From assembly GCF_003015185.1 (NCBI RefSeq), contig NZ_CP027860.1, forward strand, positions 5,425,001-5,489,000: a stretch of 64,000 nucleotides of DNA. The letters run 5' to 3'. The DNA is from Ahniella affigens. Lineage in GTDB: Bacteria; Pseudomonadota; Gammaproteobacteria; Xanthomonadales; Ahniellaceae. The notes beneath the pieces are model-generated. The model saw only the letters and a program-made list of their open reading frames with translations, was not told the origin of the DNA and did no database searches. The translations under genes and the position numbers were made by a program. This document shows, one piece after another, positions 44,578 to 53,824 of the stretch; position 1 is the first letter of the stretch, and each line of letters starts with the position of its first letter.

Positions 44578-47500
44578 ATGAGTAAGGCGGCACGTGGTTC
44601 CCACAGAGGAGACGAGTATCAGGTTGGAGTTGCCATCCATTGGCTCATCCAGCTGCTCGTAGACAGTCGCGTCGAAACTGTTGAAGTCGAGGCCGTGGCC
44701 CTACCCGGCGATTCGGAGGTGGTGGCGGTAGACGACGTAATCGTGTCGTTTGGCGATGCGAACATGCTGTTTATTCAGGCGAAGAAGAGCCAGCCTGATC
44801 AGCGCGCATGGGCGATCGCCGACGCGTTGATGCGCGAGGAACTGCTCAAGGCCTTCAGACAAACTCGGGACAGGACGGGCGCGCGCGTTGAGTTCTGGTC
44901 TCACAGCCCTTTCTCCAATCTCGCCAAGCTCATCGAGTCGCACAGCGACTATGCAACCTATGCGACCTTCGACGCTCATGCGCCGAAAACGCTTCGCAGC
45001 GCCTTGTCGGAGCTCTCGAAGGTAGTAGAACTGCCACCGGCGGACGCGTTTACTTGGTCGCGCGTTCTGGGCATCGGTCCGCACTTCGGAGCTGCGCAAT
45101 GGGAGGCGCGCAACCGCCAGGAGCTTGCTTCACTGACGACGGACGAAGCTATCGCTTACGACGTAATCGAGCGAATGGTACGGCGCCGCCAAGCGTTCTC
45201 GGCGTCGCCGATCAGACGACAGGACCTGTTCACGGAGCTCGATAAGCGTGGCGTCTCGCTGGTCCAGCGTGGCGCGCACCGGTCGCCGAATGAACTCCAT
45301 GATCGCTTTGCAAGTGCTTCGTCGTCTTTGCTGTCCTGGCGATCTGTACTTCCCGATGGCCAGTGGCTTGAGCGCCAAGAGCTGGACACCCTGCGTTCAA
45401 CCATCACTTCGCTTGACCAGTCGGTGACCCTCCTTTTGGGGGATCCAGGGAGCGGCAAGTCCGCTCTTCTCGCGCGCCTTGGGCAGTCACTGTACGACAG
45501 TTCTCGCGCGATTCTTGCGATCAAGGCGGATCAGTTGCCGGAAGAGGTTGTTGATCGGGCATCGTTGACGAAGGCCTTGGAGCTTCCCGACGACGTGATC
45601 TCCTGCGTACGCCAGCTGGCCCGCTCGCGACCGGTGGTGGTTATTGTCGATCAGCTCGACGCCCTGGCAGAGCTCGTGGTGCAACATTCCGGCCGCCTGC
45701 GCGTGCTTCTGCAACTGGTTAGAGACTTGTCAGAGCAAGCGAACGTTCATATCGTCGTCTCCTGTCGTTCGTTTGAGCACCGCCATGACCCCCGCCTCAG
45801 GGCCATCGATGCGGAAGTGCTCAATCTGACTCTGCCGACATGGGAGCAGGCAGCCGAAGTGTTGAGCGCGCGGGGAATCTCCGCAAACGGCTGGAGTGAG
45901 TCGATCCGCGATGATCTGCGCTCTCCCCACGCGTTAGACCTGTTTCTGCAACTGGTTAAGGACTCGGACTCCGGCAGCCTTCTGGAGGGCTATCAACAGA
46001 TGCTGGATGCGCTCTGGCAGAAGCATTTGCTCTGCGATCCGAGTGGCCTTCGTCGGGACGTCGTCATCGCGGTTGCGTCCATGATGGCCGAACGGGAAGT
46101 GCTTTGGCTTCCTCAGTCACGGTTCGATGGCTTCGCACAAGCCGTAGGTCAGCTCGTGGCCGCCGGAATTCTGATCACCGACCAAGGCCGACTGGGCTTT
46201 CGTCATCAGACGCTTTACGAGTTCGTGCGCGCTCGCGAATTCGTTGACGGCGAAGGTCGTCTCACAGAGGCAGTAGTCGCTCGCCAGCAGAGCGTACGAA
46301 TTCGCCCGTTGATTTGGCACGCGCTAGGCTACATGCGAAGCGTCGACGCAACTGCCTACCAACGAGAAATAGAAAGGCTCTGGAGCGCCGCGCTAAGACC
46401 TCACTTACGCGGGCTCCTTATCGACTTCATGGGCCAGGCGCGGGCACCGTTGCCCGCCGAAGCAAGGCTAGTCCTACAAATCGCTAACGACATCACATGG
46501 CGACCGCGTGTTCTTGCTTCGACAGCTGGAAGTGCGGGCTGGTTCAATTGCCTGCAGAAGCACCTCGTGCCCCAGGTGATGATGCTCGAACCTGATGAGG
46601 CCCGAACATGCCTGCCTCTTCTTGTCGGCGTGGCAGCAGTCGAACCGGACGCAGTTCGAAGCCTGATCGATCGCCATTGGCTACCGCGCGAGCGCTACGA
46701 TTCGCTCTCAATGTTCGTGCTGGAACAACTTCCGCAGTGGTCGGGCGACGACGCAAATCGCTTTGCAAGGATTGCCTCTAGATCGGTCGTAGAACCTTGG
46801 TCGATCAGCGCTATCGCCACACGCATGAGCGAGACTCTGCCGGAACATGCGCCACGGATCGTACGCATTTGGCTTGATCGGTTCGAGCAAGGTCTGGAGC
46901 TTGGCTCGGAGGGTGAGCGGAAGACCGATGGCTCCGAATCCTTGCGAAACAGGCTGACAAAACTACTCATTGGGCACGAGCTCTATGACTTGCCGGTCGT
47001 CGCCGAAGCGTCACCGGCGGCGTTCTTGGCAGAGATCTGGCCGTGGTTCGTGAAATCGGTTGAGCAGTTGGGCAGCGACTACCGCGACGAGGCAATGTAC
47101 CGTCGCGAGTCAGCTGCAATCGACATTTGGGATGATGAGCTCCTTCCCAGAGAGCGGCCGATCGTCGATTCAGTCGTCTCAGCAATAGAAGGGCTCGCCA
47201 ATTCCGACCCTGGACGGTTTGTTGCGTTTGCAGGCCAATACTCCGACACAGATCAGATGATCGTTCAGCGGTTGCTTGCGCGGGGTATGACAGTGGTCGC
47301 AACGTCACTCCCAGACGAAGTGGCGGACTTTCTTCTCGCCGACGAGCGTCGACTGCTGTTGGGCTCTTTCAGTCGGTCCAGTGGCGACACGAAAGAACTC
47401 ATCCGAGTTGTAATGCCGTTGCTGGACCCATTCAAGAGAGAGAGAATCGTATCCAATATTCAGGGCTGGAACCGTTGGCGGAACTACCCAGAGGATGGCG

Positions 47501-49233
47501 CCAAGACACGGCTAAGAAGGCGGACATGGAACCGAGAGCATAGGCTGCGCCTGCTACAGGCTATTCCAGTCGATTGCCTGTCCGATGCCCAACTCAAGCA
47601 CCTCAGGGAAGAGGAGCGCGCACTTGGAAATGTCGACGATGGAGACCGACACGATATCGAGATGACTGAGGTGTGTATCCCAGTCAGCACCGAGCAAATG
47701 TCGCGGGCACAGGACGAGCACATACTTCAGATCCTTCGAGAGCTCGATGATAGTCAGGACTGGAGAATTTCTGCGCGCAGCCGTCGCCCCATTTCCCGCA
47801 GTGGCGGGGCAATTGAGGCAGGGCGCGAACTAGAAAAGCTGACAAAAGCCGACCCGGAACGCGGTATTCGAATCGCGCTGCAGCTTGCCCCTGGGTTGAA
47901 TGAGATTCCGGCGGGATTCGTTATTCGGGCGCTTAGCGAGGATTCGTCGAACTCAAGGAGACTGTATGAGCTGATCGAACAGCTCGTGGCGAAAGGATTC
48001 AGCAGCCGTGATTTCACTGCGGACGTTGCCGGCGCCGTGCGGAGCGCATCGAAGTCCACTTACCCGCCAAAAGGCGTCGTGGAAATCCTCAAAGATTGGT
48101 TGAGGAACTCACCAGTAGCCGAGGTGACGGGATCGGAGGATGCCGAGGACGAGCGGAAACCCTACGTGCTCGAACATGCGCGAAGTTTGCTCTGGGGTGG
48201 CGATCTGACGGTCGTCCTTCCAGCGGGAAATTTCCCGCTTCTCTCCGCGGTTTCGCATCTATTGCTCTGCCTCGAGCCACCTGATACCGACGCTTGGATA
48301 AGTGCCCTCGAAGAACACTTACAGAAGCCAGAGTCCTGGCGTGTCTGGGCTTCGCTTTGGCCGGACCTCGTCAATCTGCACCTGGTCGAACGTAGGCGAG
48401 CCATTAATCTGTTGGATCGCTTGGTGTCCGCGTATCCCGATATGTTCGTGAGTCGTCAGGGAGCATTTCTTCTCGCACATGTGCAGCGCTGGGCGCCGTC
48501 GACTGACGTGCAGCGGTGGGTCGGTACAATTCTCGGCCAAGGGTCACCACGCGCGGATCAGGTCGCAGGTGAGATAGCGGCCCTTCACTCGATAGCCGCG
48601 CATGGCGGCGCCTGGGCCACTGAGATCGTCGATTCGTCCTGCGCCCCTGAAGGTTATCCCTGGGTTTCAGACGCGCTTCGGCTAGGAGTGGCATTCGCCA
48701 TTGCTGAACTCTGGGCTGAACCTGCGTTTCGCAAAGCTGCTCATCCTCGCCTGTTTGCGTTGATGCAAACCGGATCAACACCGGTCCTGCGCGCATTGGC
48801 CACCGTGTTTGATCCGAGAACGTTTGGACCCGACCGGACCTGTGTTGAATTGCTGGACCTGCTTGCTGTGCGACCCGAGATTGGGGTAGCCAAAGTTGAT
48901 CGAGTTTCGGAGTGTCTACTGGAGATGGCGACTTACGAGCCAGTGCGAGTGTGCAGTGCCACGCTCGCGCTCCTGAATTCCTGCCATACGTCGGTCACAG
49001 CAAGCTATAACTTGGCTGGCGAGAATTTCGTCCAGATTGCGTTGACGTTGCAAGAACAAGGCGCTGAGGTCAAAGAAATGGCGGCTGATCTCTTTGAACG
49101 GATCCTGGAGCTGCGAGTTCCGTATTTGGATGAGTTTCTTGTCGACCTCGATAAGCGCACAACTAATGCTCAGAAGCCGAGTCGGCCACGCCGGTCGCGT
49201 CGGAAGGCGAAGGCGAGGCCGGTGTCCAAATAG
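44578..49233 (+). CDS. Avs-like STAND NTPase with N-terminal PD-(D/E)XK nuclease
   Basis: 1551 residues. The N-terminal domain (1-220) has GDEYQ (Glu13), VDDVIV (Asp53) and IQAKK (Gln67, Lys69), the pattern of PD-(D/E)XK nucleases seen in DUF4297/Cap4-like effectors. The STAND/NACHT NTPase (about 265-520) shows Walker A GDPGSGKSALL (288-298), Walker B VVVIVDQLDAL (Asp358), an Arg-containing sensor (SCRSFEHRHD) and an HALDLF segment preceded by Pro, then FRHQTLYEFVRAREF. The remaining 1000 residues are a helical repeat-like region with no clear motif, the expected target-sensing part. This is the architecture of Avs antiphage proteins, which detect viral proteins and cut DNA. The gene is single and complete. 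Confidence 0.82.
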   Translation: MSKAARGSHRGDEYQVGVAIHWLIQLLVDSRVETVEVEAVALPGDSEVVAVDDVIVSFGDANMLFIQAKKSQPDQRAWAIADALMREELLKAFRQTRDRTGARVEFWSHSPFSNLAKLIESHSDYATYATFDAHAPKTLRSALSELSKVVELPPADAFTWSRVLGIGPHFGAAQWEARNRQELASLTTDEAIAYDVIERMVRRRQAFSASPIRRQDLFTELDKRGVSLVQRGAHRSPNELHDRFASASSSLLSWRSVLPDGQWLERQELDTLRSTITSLDQSVTLLLGDPGSGKSALLARLGQSLYDSSRAILAIKADQLPEEVVDRASLTKALELPDDVISCVRQLARSRPVVVIVDQLDALAELVVQHSGRLRVLLQLVRDLSEQANVHIVVSCRSFEHRHDPRLRAIDAEVLNLTLPTWEQAAEVLSARGISANGWSESIRDDLRSPHALDLFLQLVKDSDSGSLLEGYQQMLDALWQKHLLCDPSGLRRDVVIAVASMMAEREVLWLPQSRFDGFAQAVGQLVAAGILITDQGRLGFRHQTLYEFVRAREFVDGEGRLTEAVVARQQSVRIRPLIWHALGYMRSVDATAYQREIERLWSAALRPHLRGLLIDFMGQARAPLPAEARLVLQIANDITWRPRVLASTAGSAGWFNCLQKHLVPQVMMLEPDEARTCLPLLVGVAAVEPDAVRSLIDRHWLPRERYDSLSMFVLEQLPQWSGDDANRFARIASRSVVEPWSISAIATRMSETLPEHAPRIVRIWLDRFEQGLELGSEGERKTDGSESLRNRLTKLLIGHELYDLPVVAEASPAAFLAEIWPWFVKSVEQLGSDYRDEAMYRRESAAIDIWDDELLPRERPIVDSVVSAIEGLANSDPGRFVAFAGQYSDTDQMIVQRLLARGMTVVATSLPDEVADFLLADERRLLLGSFSRSSGDTKELIRVVMPLLDPFKRERIVSNIQGWNRWRNYPEDGAKTRLRRRTWNREHRLRLLQAIPVDCLSDAQLKHLREEERALGNVDDGDRHDIEMTEVCIPVSTEQMSRAQDEHILQILRELDDSQDWRISARSRRPISRSGGAIEAGRELEKLTKADPERGIRIALQLAPGLNEIPAGFVIRALSEDSSNSRRLYELIEQLVAKGFSSRDFTADVAGAVRSASKSTYPPKGVVEILKDWLRNSPVAEVTGSEDAEDERKPYVLEHARSLLWGGDLTVVLPAGNFPLLSAVSHLLLCLEPPDTDAWISALEEHLQKPESWRVWASLWPDLVNLHLVERRRAINLLDRLVSAYPDMFVSRQGAFLLAHVQRWAPSTDVQRWVGTILGQGSPRADQVAGEIAALHSIAAHGGAWATEIVDSSCAPEGYPWVSDALRLGVAFAIAELWAEPAFRKAAHPRLFALMQTGSTPVLRALATVFDPRTFGPDRTCVELLDLLAVRPEIGVAKVDRVSECLLEMATYEPVRVCSATLALLNSCHTSVTASYNLAGENFVQIALTLQEQGAEVKEMAADLFERILELRVPYLDEFLVDLDKRTTNAQKPSRPRRSRRKAKARPVSK

Positions 49234-49587
49234 AGCCGACTCTACTCACGACTGCACCGTACCAGACAATGCCCGCTTCTGGCCGAAAGCAGACGTGACT
49301 TGTAGTCGGCACCGGCGTCGTGGTCAAACATCGCCGGAACTGATGAACAGCTTCGCCGATATTTGCAGGGAACACTCGACAGGTCACGCTCGCTTTGCAC
49401 GTTCCCTTTTCCCGGGTTGCCACTCTGTTCATGACTTGCAACATACTCATTGTCTTGCGCTGAGCGATCCGCGCGTCAGCTGGGTACCAAATCGATGGAA
49501 AGCAACGGATCTGTCTCCTATGGGTAATAGGAGTCGAGCGCAGCCATGAAATTCATGTGCATAGCCTCGCGTGGACGTTGTGGCGAC
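49234..49587. other. 354-base gap after the STAND gene
   Basis: No clear terminator and no supported gene. The plus-strand frame that crosses the STAND stop codon is a shadow. An ATG at 49547 (MKFMCIASRG) runs straight into the repeat at 49588, so it is at best the truncated start of a gene. Confidence 0.4.
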
Positions 49588-49770
49588 GGTGCATTTCGGA
49601 CACCCGGCTCGTGGTAGATCTGGATGGGGCGGCGCTGTTTTGTGGCAAGTAACCACCTCCCTGGCTCTTACCCGCGAGGGCGGGAGAAGGAACTTCAGAA
49701 ACGCCAAACTGCCGGGAAGCCGCTTTCTGACCGAGAAATGAGGCTCAGAAACGTCGAATAGTCCGAAGTC
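49588..49770 (+). repeat. Partial third copy of the long repeat
   Basis: GTGCATTTCGGACACCCGG to AGAAACGTCGAATAGTCCGAAG matches the first 180 bases of copies A and B, then stops. All three share a short reading frame, (I)SDTxxVxDLDxAALxCxK, which may be the end of an old coding sequence. Confidence 0.8.
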
Positions 49771-49818
49771 GTGGGGGACACCTTTGGGACAATAGGTGCC
49801 TTGCCGGGCAGGTCTGGC

Positions 49819-50145
49819 TCAGTCGATCATCACACCGGCGGCTTCGCGGCCAGCGAAGCCGACTCGAGTACCTGGGAAGTGATCAACGATGCGTGACAGC
49901 AGCGGGAAACCGAGAATGCCGATTGACACCCAGAGCAGTTTGCGGAACGGGTACATGCGCCAATAGGGCGAACCACCGGTGACGACAATGCCGCCAGCCA
50001 ACTATGGGTCACGTGTCAAATAGATTAGTGCGATCTGGGGTCCGAGGCTATGGCCGCCGATCCAGATCGTCACGGACGGCCAGCGATTGCGCACGAACAT
50101 GAGGCCGTCTTCGACGTCGTCGAAGACGTGGTTTTGTAACGACTG
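49819..50145 (-). pseudogene. Remnant of an alpha/beta hydrolase gene
   Basis: On the minus strand from about 50145 the frame reads DVEDGLMFVRNRWPSVTIWI, then GGHSLGPQIALIYLTRDP with the nucleophile elbow GHSLG, a TAG stop where a Gln codon (CAG) is expected, and then LAGGIVVTGGSPYWRMYPFR down to a natural-looking stop at 49819. The part upstream of 50145 is lost at the junction with the metallopeptidase gene. Both a truncation and a nonsense change mark it as dead. Confidence 0.7.
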
Positions 50146-50176
50146 CGTTTGGACATGAAAACTCCTTCGGCTCAGT

Positions 50177-51241
50177 ATGAGCCTTGCTAGGGGTGCCCGC
50201 AAATTCAGAGTAGAACCAGATAGACTTGAATCGTTGCTTTCACGTCGCGCGAAGTCGCGCTTTAGGACGGACAAGGCTATCGTGGAACAGGAACAGCGCA
50301 CATACCCGGGAAAGCTGGAGCGAACACCAGAGTTTTGGAGTTCAATTGTCAGTCAGGTCGATAAATCTGTGCGCTCTGTCGATGAAAAACTTGGCAAGGC
50401 GCTTGGATCAGAGCGTTGGCAGATTGATTTCTCATGCACACGGTCGAACCGCATCTCGCCAAGAATTCTGTTGCTTCAGAATCGCCGTCTGCGGATCGAG
50501 TTTCCTGAGGAGTTCTTCTTATGGACAGATGAGGCGGCGCAGTTCATGCATGGTGACGTTCCCTACAGGAATGCGCTTTCCATCTGTCAGGCCCGACCTG
50601 ACGAGGACCATTCCAGATTGTTTCATCAGCTTTGGTGCCTTTGGATTGCTCATCACGAAGTCTCTCACTTTCTCTGCGGACACCTTTTCCATCTGTCTGT
50701 CACAGAGTTTGTCGAGCTCGGTGCGATTGGAGGCAAGCCATTTCCTCATGAAATGCGTTTACTTCGAGAGGCAATGGAAGTGGATGCCGATATCAATGCA
50801 GCCAAACTATTTTTTGCTGACATCGGCCGACTATCAGCGAGTCAAGCATGGGATGACTTCTATGGCCTGAACGACTGCAGTGTCTTGCTGATGCAGGATT
50901 TAGCGTTGATTTTTCTTCCGTTGTTCTTGGAAATCAGCCACTCAGAATCGAGCGACGCTAGCAGACGGGTCCACCCATCTGCCTTCCACCGACTCGTGTT
51001 GTTTCAGCTATTCGGTCTGAATGCATACCGTAAGGAAGTCCACTCGAGCGTAGAGCAACATTTGGGCGGATATGGAGCAGGCCTTAAGAAAGCGATCGAA
51101 CTGTTGATTCATCTTGATGGAACAATGCTTCGCGAGAAGCCAGCGGAACCGGATTTTGTTTCACACAAGCGAGCGCTTCTCTCGGTTCAAATGGAAAGAA
51201 AAAGGCTGGTTAAGTTCCCTGATGACTGGCTCAAGAAATAG
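50177..51241 (+). CDS. HExxH metallopeptidase-like protein
   Basis: 354 residues from the ATG at 50177. The zinc motif HEVSH (160-164) lies in a hydrophobic helix (LWCLWIAHHEVSHFLCGH), and the third ligand and supporting residues are likely in EAMEVDADINAA (Glu201, Asp203/205), giving a gluzincin-like arrangement. The N-terminal 150 residues and C-terminal 100 residues are not recognisable. There is no signal peptide, so it acts in the cytoplasm or is released by lysis. Base composition is low in GC, as in the other island genes. It could be a defence-associated or toxin-type peptidase; no partner gene is adjacent. Confidence 0.7.
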   Translation: MSLARGARKFRVEPDRLESLLSRRAKSRFRTDKAIVEQEQRTYPGKLERTPEFWSSIVSQVDKSVRSVDEKLGKALGSERWQIDFSCTRSNRISPRILLLQNRRLRIEFPEEFFLWTDEAAQFMHGDVPYRNALSICQARPDEDHSRLFHQLWCLWIAHHEVSHFLCGHLFHLSVTEFVELGAIGGKPFPHEMRLLREAMEVDADINAAKLFFADIGRLSASQAWDDFYGLNDCSVLLMQDLALIFLPLFLEISHSESSDASRRVHPSAFHRLVLFQLFGLNAYRKEVHSSVEQHLGGYGAGLKKAIELLIHLDGTMLREKPAEPDFVSHKRALLSVQMERKRLVKFPDDWLKK

Positions 51242-51910
51242 TCGTGGCAGTCGATCGGCTCTGTTGTATACGACTGCGCGCCGCAGGCGATCTGATGCTA
51301 TGGGTCCAAATTGACAGATGGCGATTCGCAGGAAATCGACTCAGAGCGGTGCGCTCTTAACTTGGTCGGCGAGAGAAACTTAGGGACCTTCGACTACCCA
51401 CTTTAGAATGAGCAAATTGAGGTTTCTTTCCCTGCGCTCGATCGTTCTGTAGTAAGCCCCATGCATCTGGATCGAGTCTGCAAAGGACTCCTGGCTGAAC
51501 TCCATCGGCGTGCGCCGTTCACGAATAGCGACCCCGGAGCGCTGTGGTACAGCGGACACATGCAAGAGTTCCTGGATCGAAACGCCAAGGCCAACAAGGC
51601 GCAGTGGCCGCCACAAAGCTCGGCGTGTAGGGTCGCGCTGCCGCGACTGCTGGCGCCAACGACTCCCGCGACCTTTGACGCCAGCACAACACCGATTCTT
51701 GGGCGCATCTCGGGAACCAAAATTCTGTCATTGGTCAAATCCACCGGCGCACTTCGGCCAATCAACTATGTTGATAGCGTCTTCATGTAAATCAATGACT
51801 TGAAGATCGCTGTCAGCCCCACTGACATGATTGAGCTGACCGTCCACCATTTGACAACCTGCTGAGAGCAATAAGCAATCCCGACAGCATTCCACCCACC
51901 GCATCGCAAT
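51242..51910. other. 670-base gap at right end of accessory region
   Basis: Two short overlapping frames (plus 51461-51790, and its minus-strand shadow) have no ribosome-binding site or domain signal; the plus-strand one begins MHLDRVCKGLLAELHRRAPF and may be a fragment. Sequence returns toward the core composition to the right. No terminator seen for the metallopeptidase gene. Confidence 0.4.
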
Positions 51911-51955
51911 TCCGCCACGGCCATGGCGGATTTCGCCATAATGGCCAGAATGGCG
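51911..51955. promoter_or_regulatory. Two adjacent palindromes, candidate operators
   Basis: TCCGCCACGGCCATGGCGGA (51911-51930) and CGCCATAATGGCCAGAATGGCG (51934-51955) are both near-perfect inverted repeats built on CGCCAT/ATGGCG. They lie 100-150 bases upstream of the secreted protein gene whose operon encodes a GlxA-type regulator, so autoregulation is a reasonable guess. Confidence 0.55.
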
Positions 51956-52058
51956 TTTTTCGCCACGCCTTACGCCGATCCGCCACTCTTTTAATGGGGG
52001 ATTTGGGAGCAAAGTACTCGCACTGGGAAATGGTTCCCAGGATGAAAAGGAGATTCCC

Positions 52059-52490
52059 ATGCGTCTGTTTACCCGTTCCGTGCTGGCCCTTGGTCTGACT
52101 CTTGCCGGAGCCGGTGTTGCGCAAACCCTCCCCGCACAGGGTGAGGCGTCCCCGGCTTTTGTGGCCGCCAGTCATTATGCGGCACGGTTTGATCCGGGCC
52201 TGAAGTCCATCCGCTTTATGCCGCTGACCGGTGGCGACTCGATCGTGCCAATTCCGGCCAGCTGCGACAGCGCCGAACTCGCACCGGGGGTGTGGTACGT
52301 CAGCCAGTCGGCCAATGGTCAGCTCGTGCTACGTGCGCCGTCGAGCACCGCGCTGGCTGCCAATCAGTCTGCCGAAATCGATGTCGGTGTCTGTGGCACC
52401 GGTAATGCCGACAAGCAGCATTTCAATGTGCCAGCGAGCGCCTGGCAGTTTCTGGCCGCCAATGTCGGCGCGCTGTACGTGGGTCGTTAA
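52059..52490 (+). CDS. Small secreted protein of unknown function
   Basis: 143 residues behind AAGGAGATTCCC, an excellent ribosome-binding site. The signal peptide is about 1-21 (MRLFTRSVLALGLTLAGAGV, cleavage near VAQ). The mature part is beta-rich and contains two cysteines (SCDSAEL and VGVCGTG) that could form a disulphide. No family recognised. It lies 2 bases before the GlxA-type regulator gene, so both are in one operon. Confidence 0.75.
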   Translation: MRLFTRSVLALGLTLAGAGVAQTLPAQGEASPAFVAASHYAARFDPGLKSIRFMPLTGGDSIVPIPASCDSAELAPGVWYVSQSANGQLVLRAPSSTALAANQSAEIDVGVCGTGNADKQHFNVPASAWQFLAANVGALYVGR

Positions 52491-52492
52491 TC

Positions 52493-53524
52493 ATGGCGCG
52501 GCTTGCCAGTGTTGAGAAAGACGTGGAGCCGAGGCGGGTCCGCCTCGGCATCCTGGCCATCGACGGCATCATGATGTCGTGTGCGTCGGCGCCCATTGAT
52601 GCGTTCAAGATCGCGCAGACGGTCGCGGAAATTCGCGATGGCAGCAAGGCGCCAAGATTCGAGGCGGTGATGATCGGTGCCCGTGGCCAGAGAGAAGTCA
52701 CCACCTCGGCGGGGCTGACTATTTCAGGCCTGTCGTCGCCGGATCGCGCGCTCGACTACGTCATGGTCCCGGGCATTGGAATTGGCAGCGCCGAACAGAT
52801 TGGTCGACGTCTCGAAGACGCCGGTCCGGAAGTCGAACTGCTGCGCTCGCTGCATCTTCGCGGCGTGAAACTGGCTGCGACGTGCACGGGGACATTCCTG
52901 CTCGCGCAAACCGGATTGTTGGCGGGGCGCCGTGCCACGACAACCTGGTGGCTCGCGACGGCATTTCGTCGGCAGTTTCCGGACATCGAGCTCGATGCGA
53001 GCGAAATGCTCGTGCAGGATGGCGACTTCTACACGACGGGTGCGGCAACGGCGATCTTCTCGCTGATCTCGCATATGGTCGGCCAGGCCGGCGGCAACGA
53101 CTTGGCCCAGCAGGTCGCGCGCCTGATGGTCATGGACGCCGATCGGCAAAGCCAAGCACCGTACATTTCGCAGGCGCTCTTGGAAAAGCCGCGACATGGC
53201 ATGACCGAGAAGGCGCAGCGCTTCCTGGAGAAGGAACTTCATCGGGAAATCAGCGTTGGCGAGCTCGCCGAGATTTGCAATGTCAGCGAGCGCAGTTTGC
53301 TTCGGCATTTCCAGGCGCAGCACGGTATGAGTCCGTTGAGCTACATGCAGCATTTGCGTGTCGAACGAGCCAAGGCCTTGCTGGAGGCCAGCCATTTCAG
53401 TTTCGAGGAAATTGTTGAGCGATGTGGCTATCGCGATGTACCGAGCTTCCGCAAACTGTTCAAACGCGAAACGTCGATCACGCCTGCTGACTATCGCGAG
53501 CGCTTTCGGTTGCGCGCGCGATAA
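52493..53524 (+). CDS. GlxA/FtrA-type AraC-family transcriptional regulator
   Basis: 343 residues: an N-terminal DJ-1/PfpI-like glutamine amidotransferase domain (about 15-190) with its nucleophile-position Cys131 in ATCTGTFLL, a linker, then two AraC-type helix-turn-helix motifs (about 240-335) with VSERSLLRHFQAQHG and CGYRDVPSFRKLFKRETS. Such regulators usually use the first domain for ligand sensing. The preceding gene and the palindromes upstream are the most likely targets. Confidence 0.93.
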   Translation: MARLASVEKDVEPRRVRLGILAIDGIMMSCASAPIDAFKIAQTVAEIRDGSKAPRFEAVMIGARGQREVTTSAGLTISGLSSPDRALDYVMVPGIGIGSAEQIGRRLEDAGPEVELLRSLHLRGVKLAATCTGTFLLAQTGLLAGRRATTTWWLATAFRRQFPDIELDASEMLVQDGDFYTTGAATAIFSLISHMVGQAGGNDLAQQVARLMVMDADRQSQAPYISQALLEKPRHGMTEKAQRFLEKELHREISVGELAEICNVSERSLLRHFQAQHGMSPLSYMQHLRVERAKALLEASHFSFEEIVERCGYRDVPSFRKLFKRETSITPADYRERFRLRAR

Positions 53525-53528
53525 AGGT

Positions 53529-53603
53529 GAGGAGCCTCTGAACAAATTCAGAGGCGATGCGGGTCTGAAAGTCCAGGATGGACTTATTCAGACCCTCGCT
53601 AAG
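53529..53603. repeat. 75-bp MITE-like element related to the IS5 ends
   Basis: Its ends GAGGAGCCTCTGAACAA (left) and TTATTCAGACCCTCGCTAA (right) are imperfect inverted repeats that resemble the terminal repeats of the IS at 38968-40190 (GGAGGGTCTGAACAAG). It has no coding room. Target duplication is not evident. Confidence 0.6.
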
Positions 53604-53606
53604 TCG

Positions 53607-53629
53607 CGGCGCGGCAACCTGCCGCGCCG
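53607..53629. terminator. Strong hairpin after the regulator gene
   Basis: CGGCGCGGCA, loop ACC, TGCCGCGCCG: a perfect 10-bp GC stem 80 bases after the regulator stop. The following AGGCATTTCCT is only weakly T-rich, so efficiency as an intrinsic terminator is uncertain. The rest of 53630-53824 holds nothing recognisable. Confidence 0.5.
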
Positions 53630-53824
53630 AGGCATTTCCTCCGCATTCGCTGGCAGCGGCGCGGTTTCAACTGATGCGTCATGTCGCTGCAGCCGTCTGC
53701 AAGGCTGGACGACGCAGTTTCGCGCGAATGACTGTTGCCAGCACCGTCTATGTTGGACGACACCTCACAAAGTGGCGCATCATGGCGATGTTCTGAAACC
53801 CAGAACGTCTTGCGAGTCGTCCAA

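Noticed and set aside
49094-49549. 151-codon plus-strand frame overlapping the STAND stop codon
   Set aside because: Starts inside the STAND gene in another frame and has no domain; treated as a shadow plus intergenic sequence.
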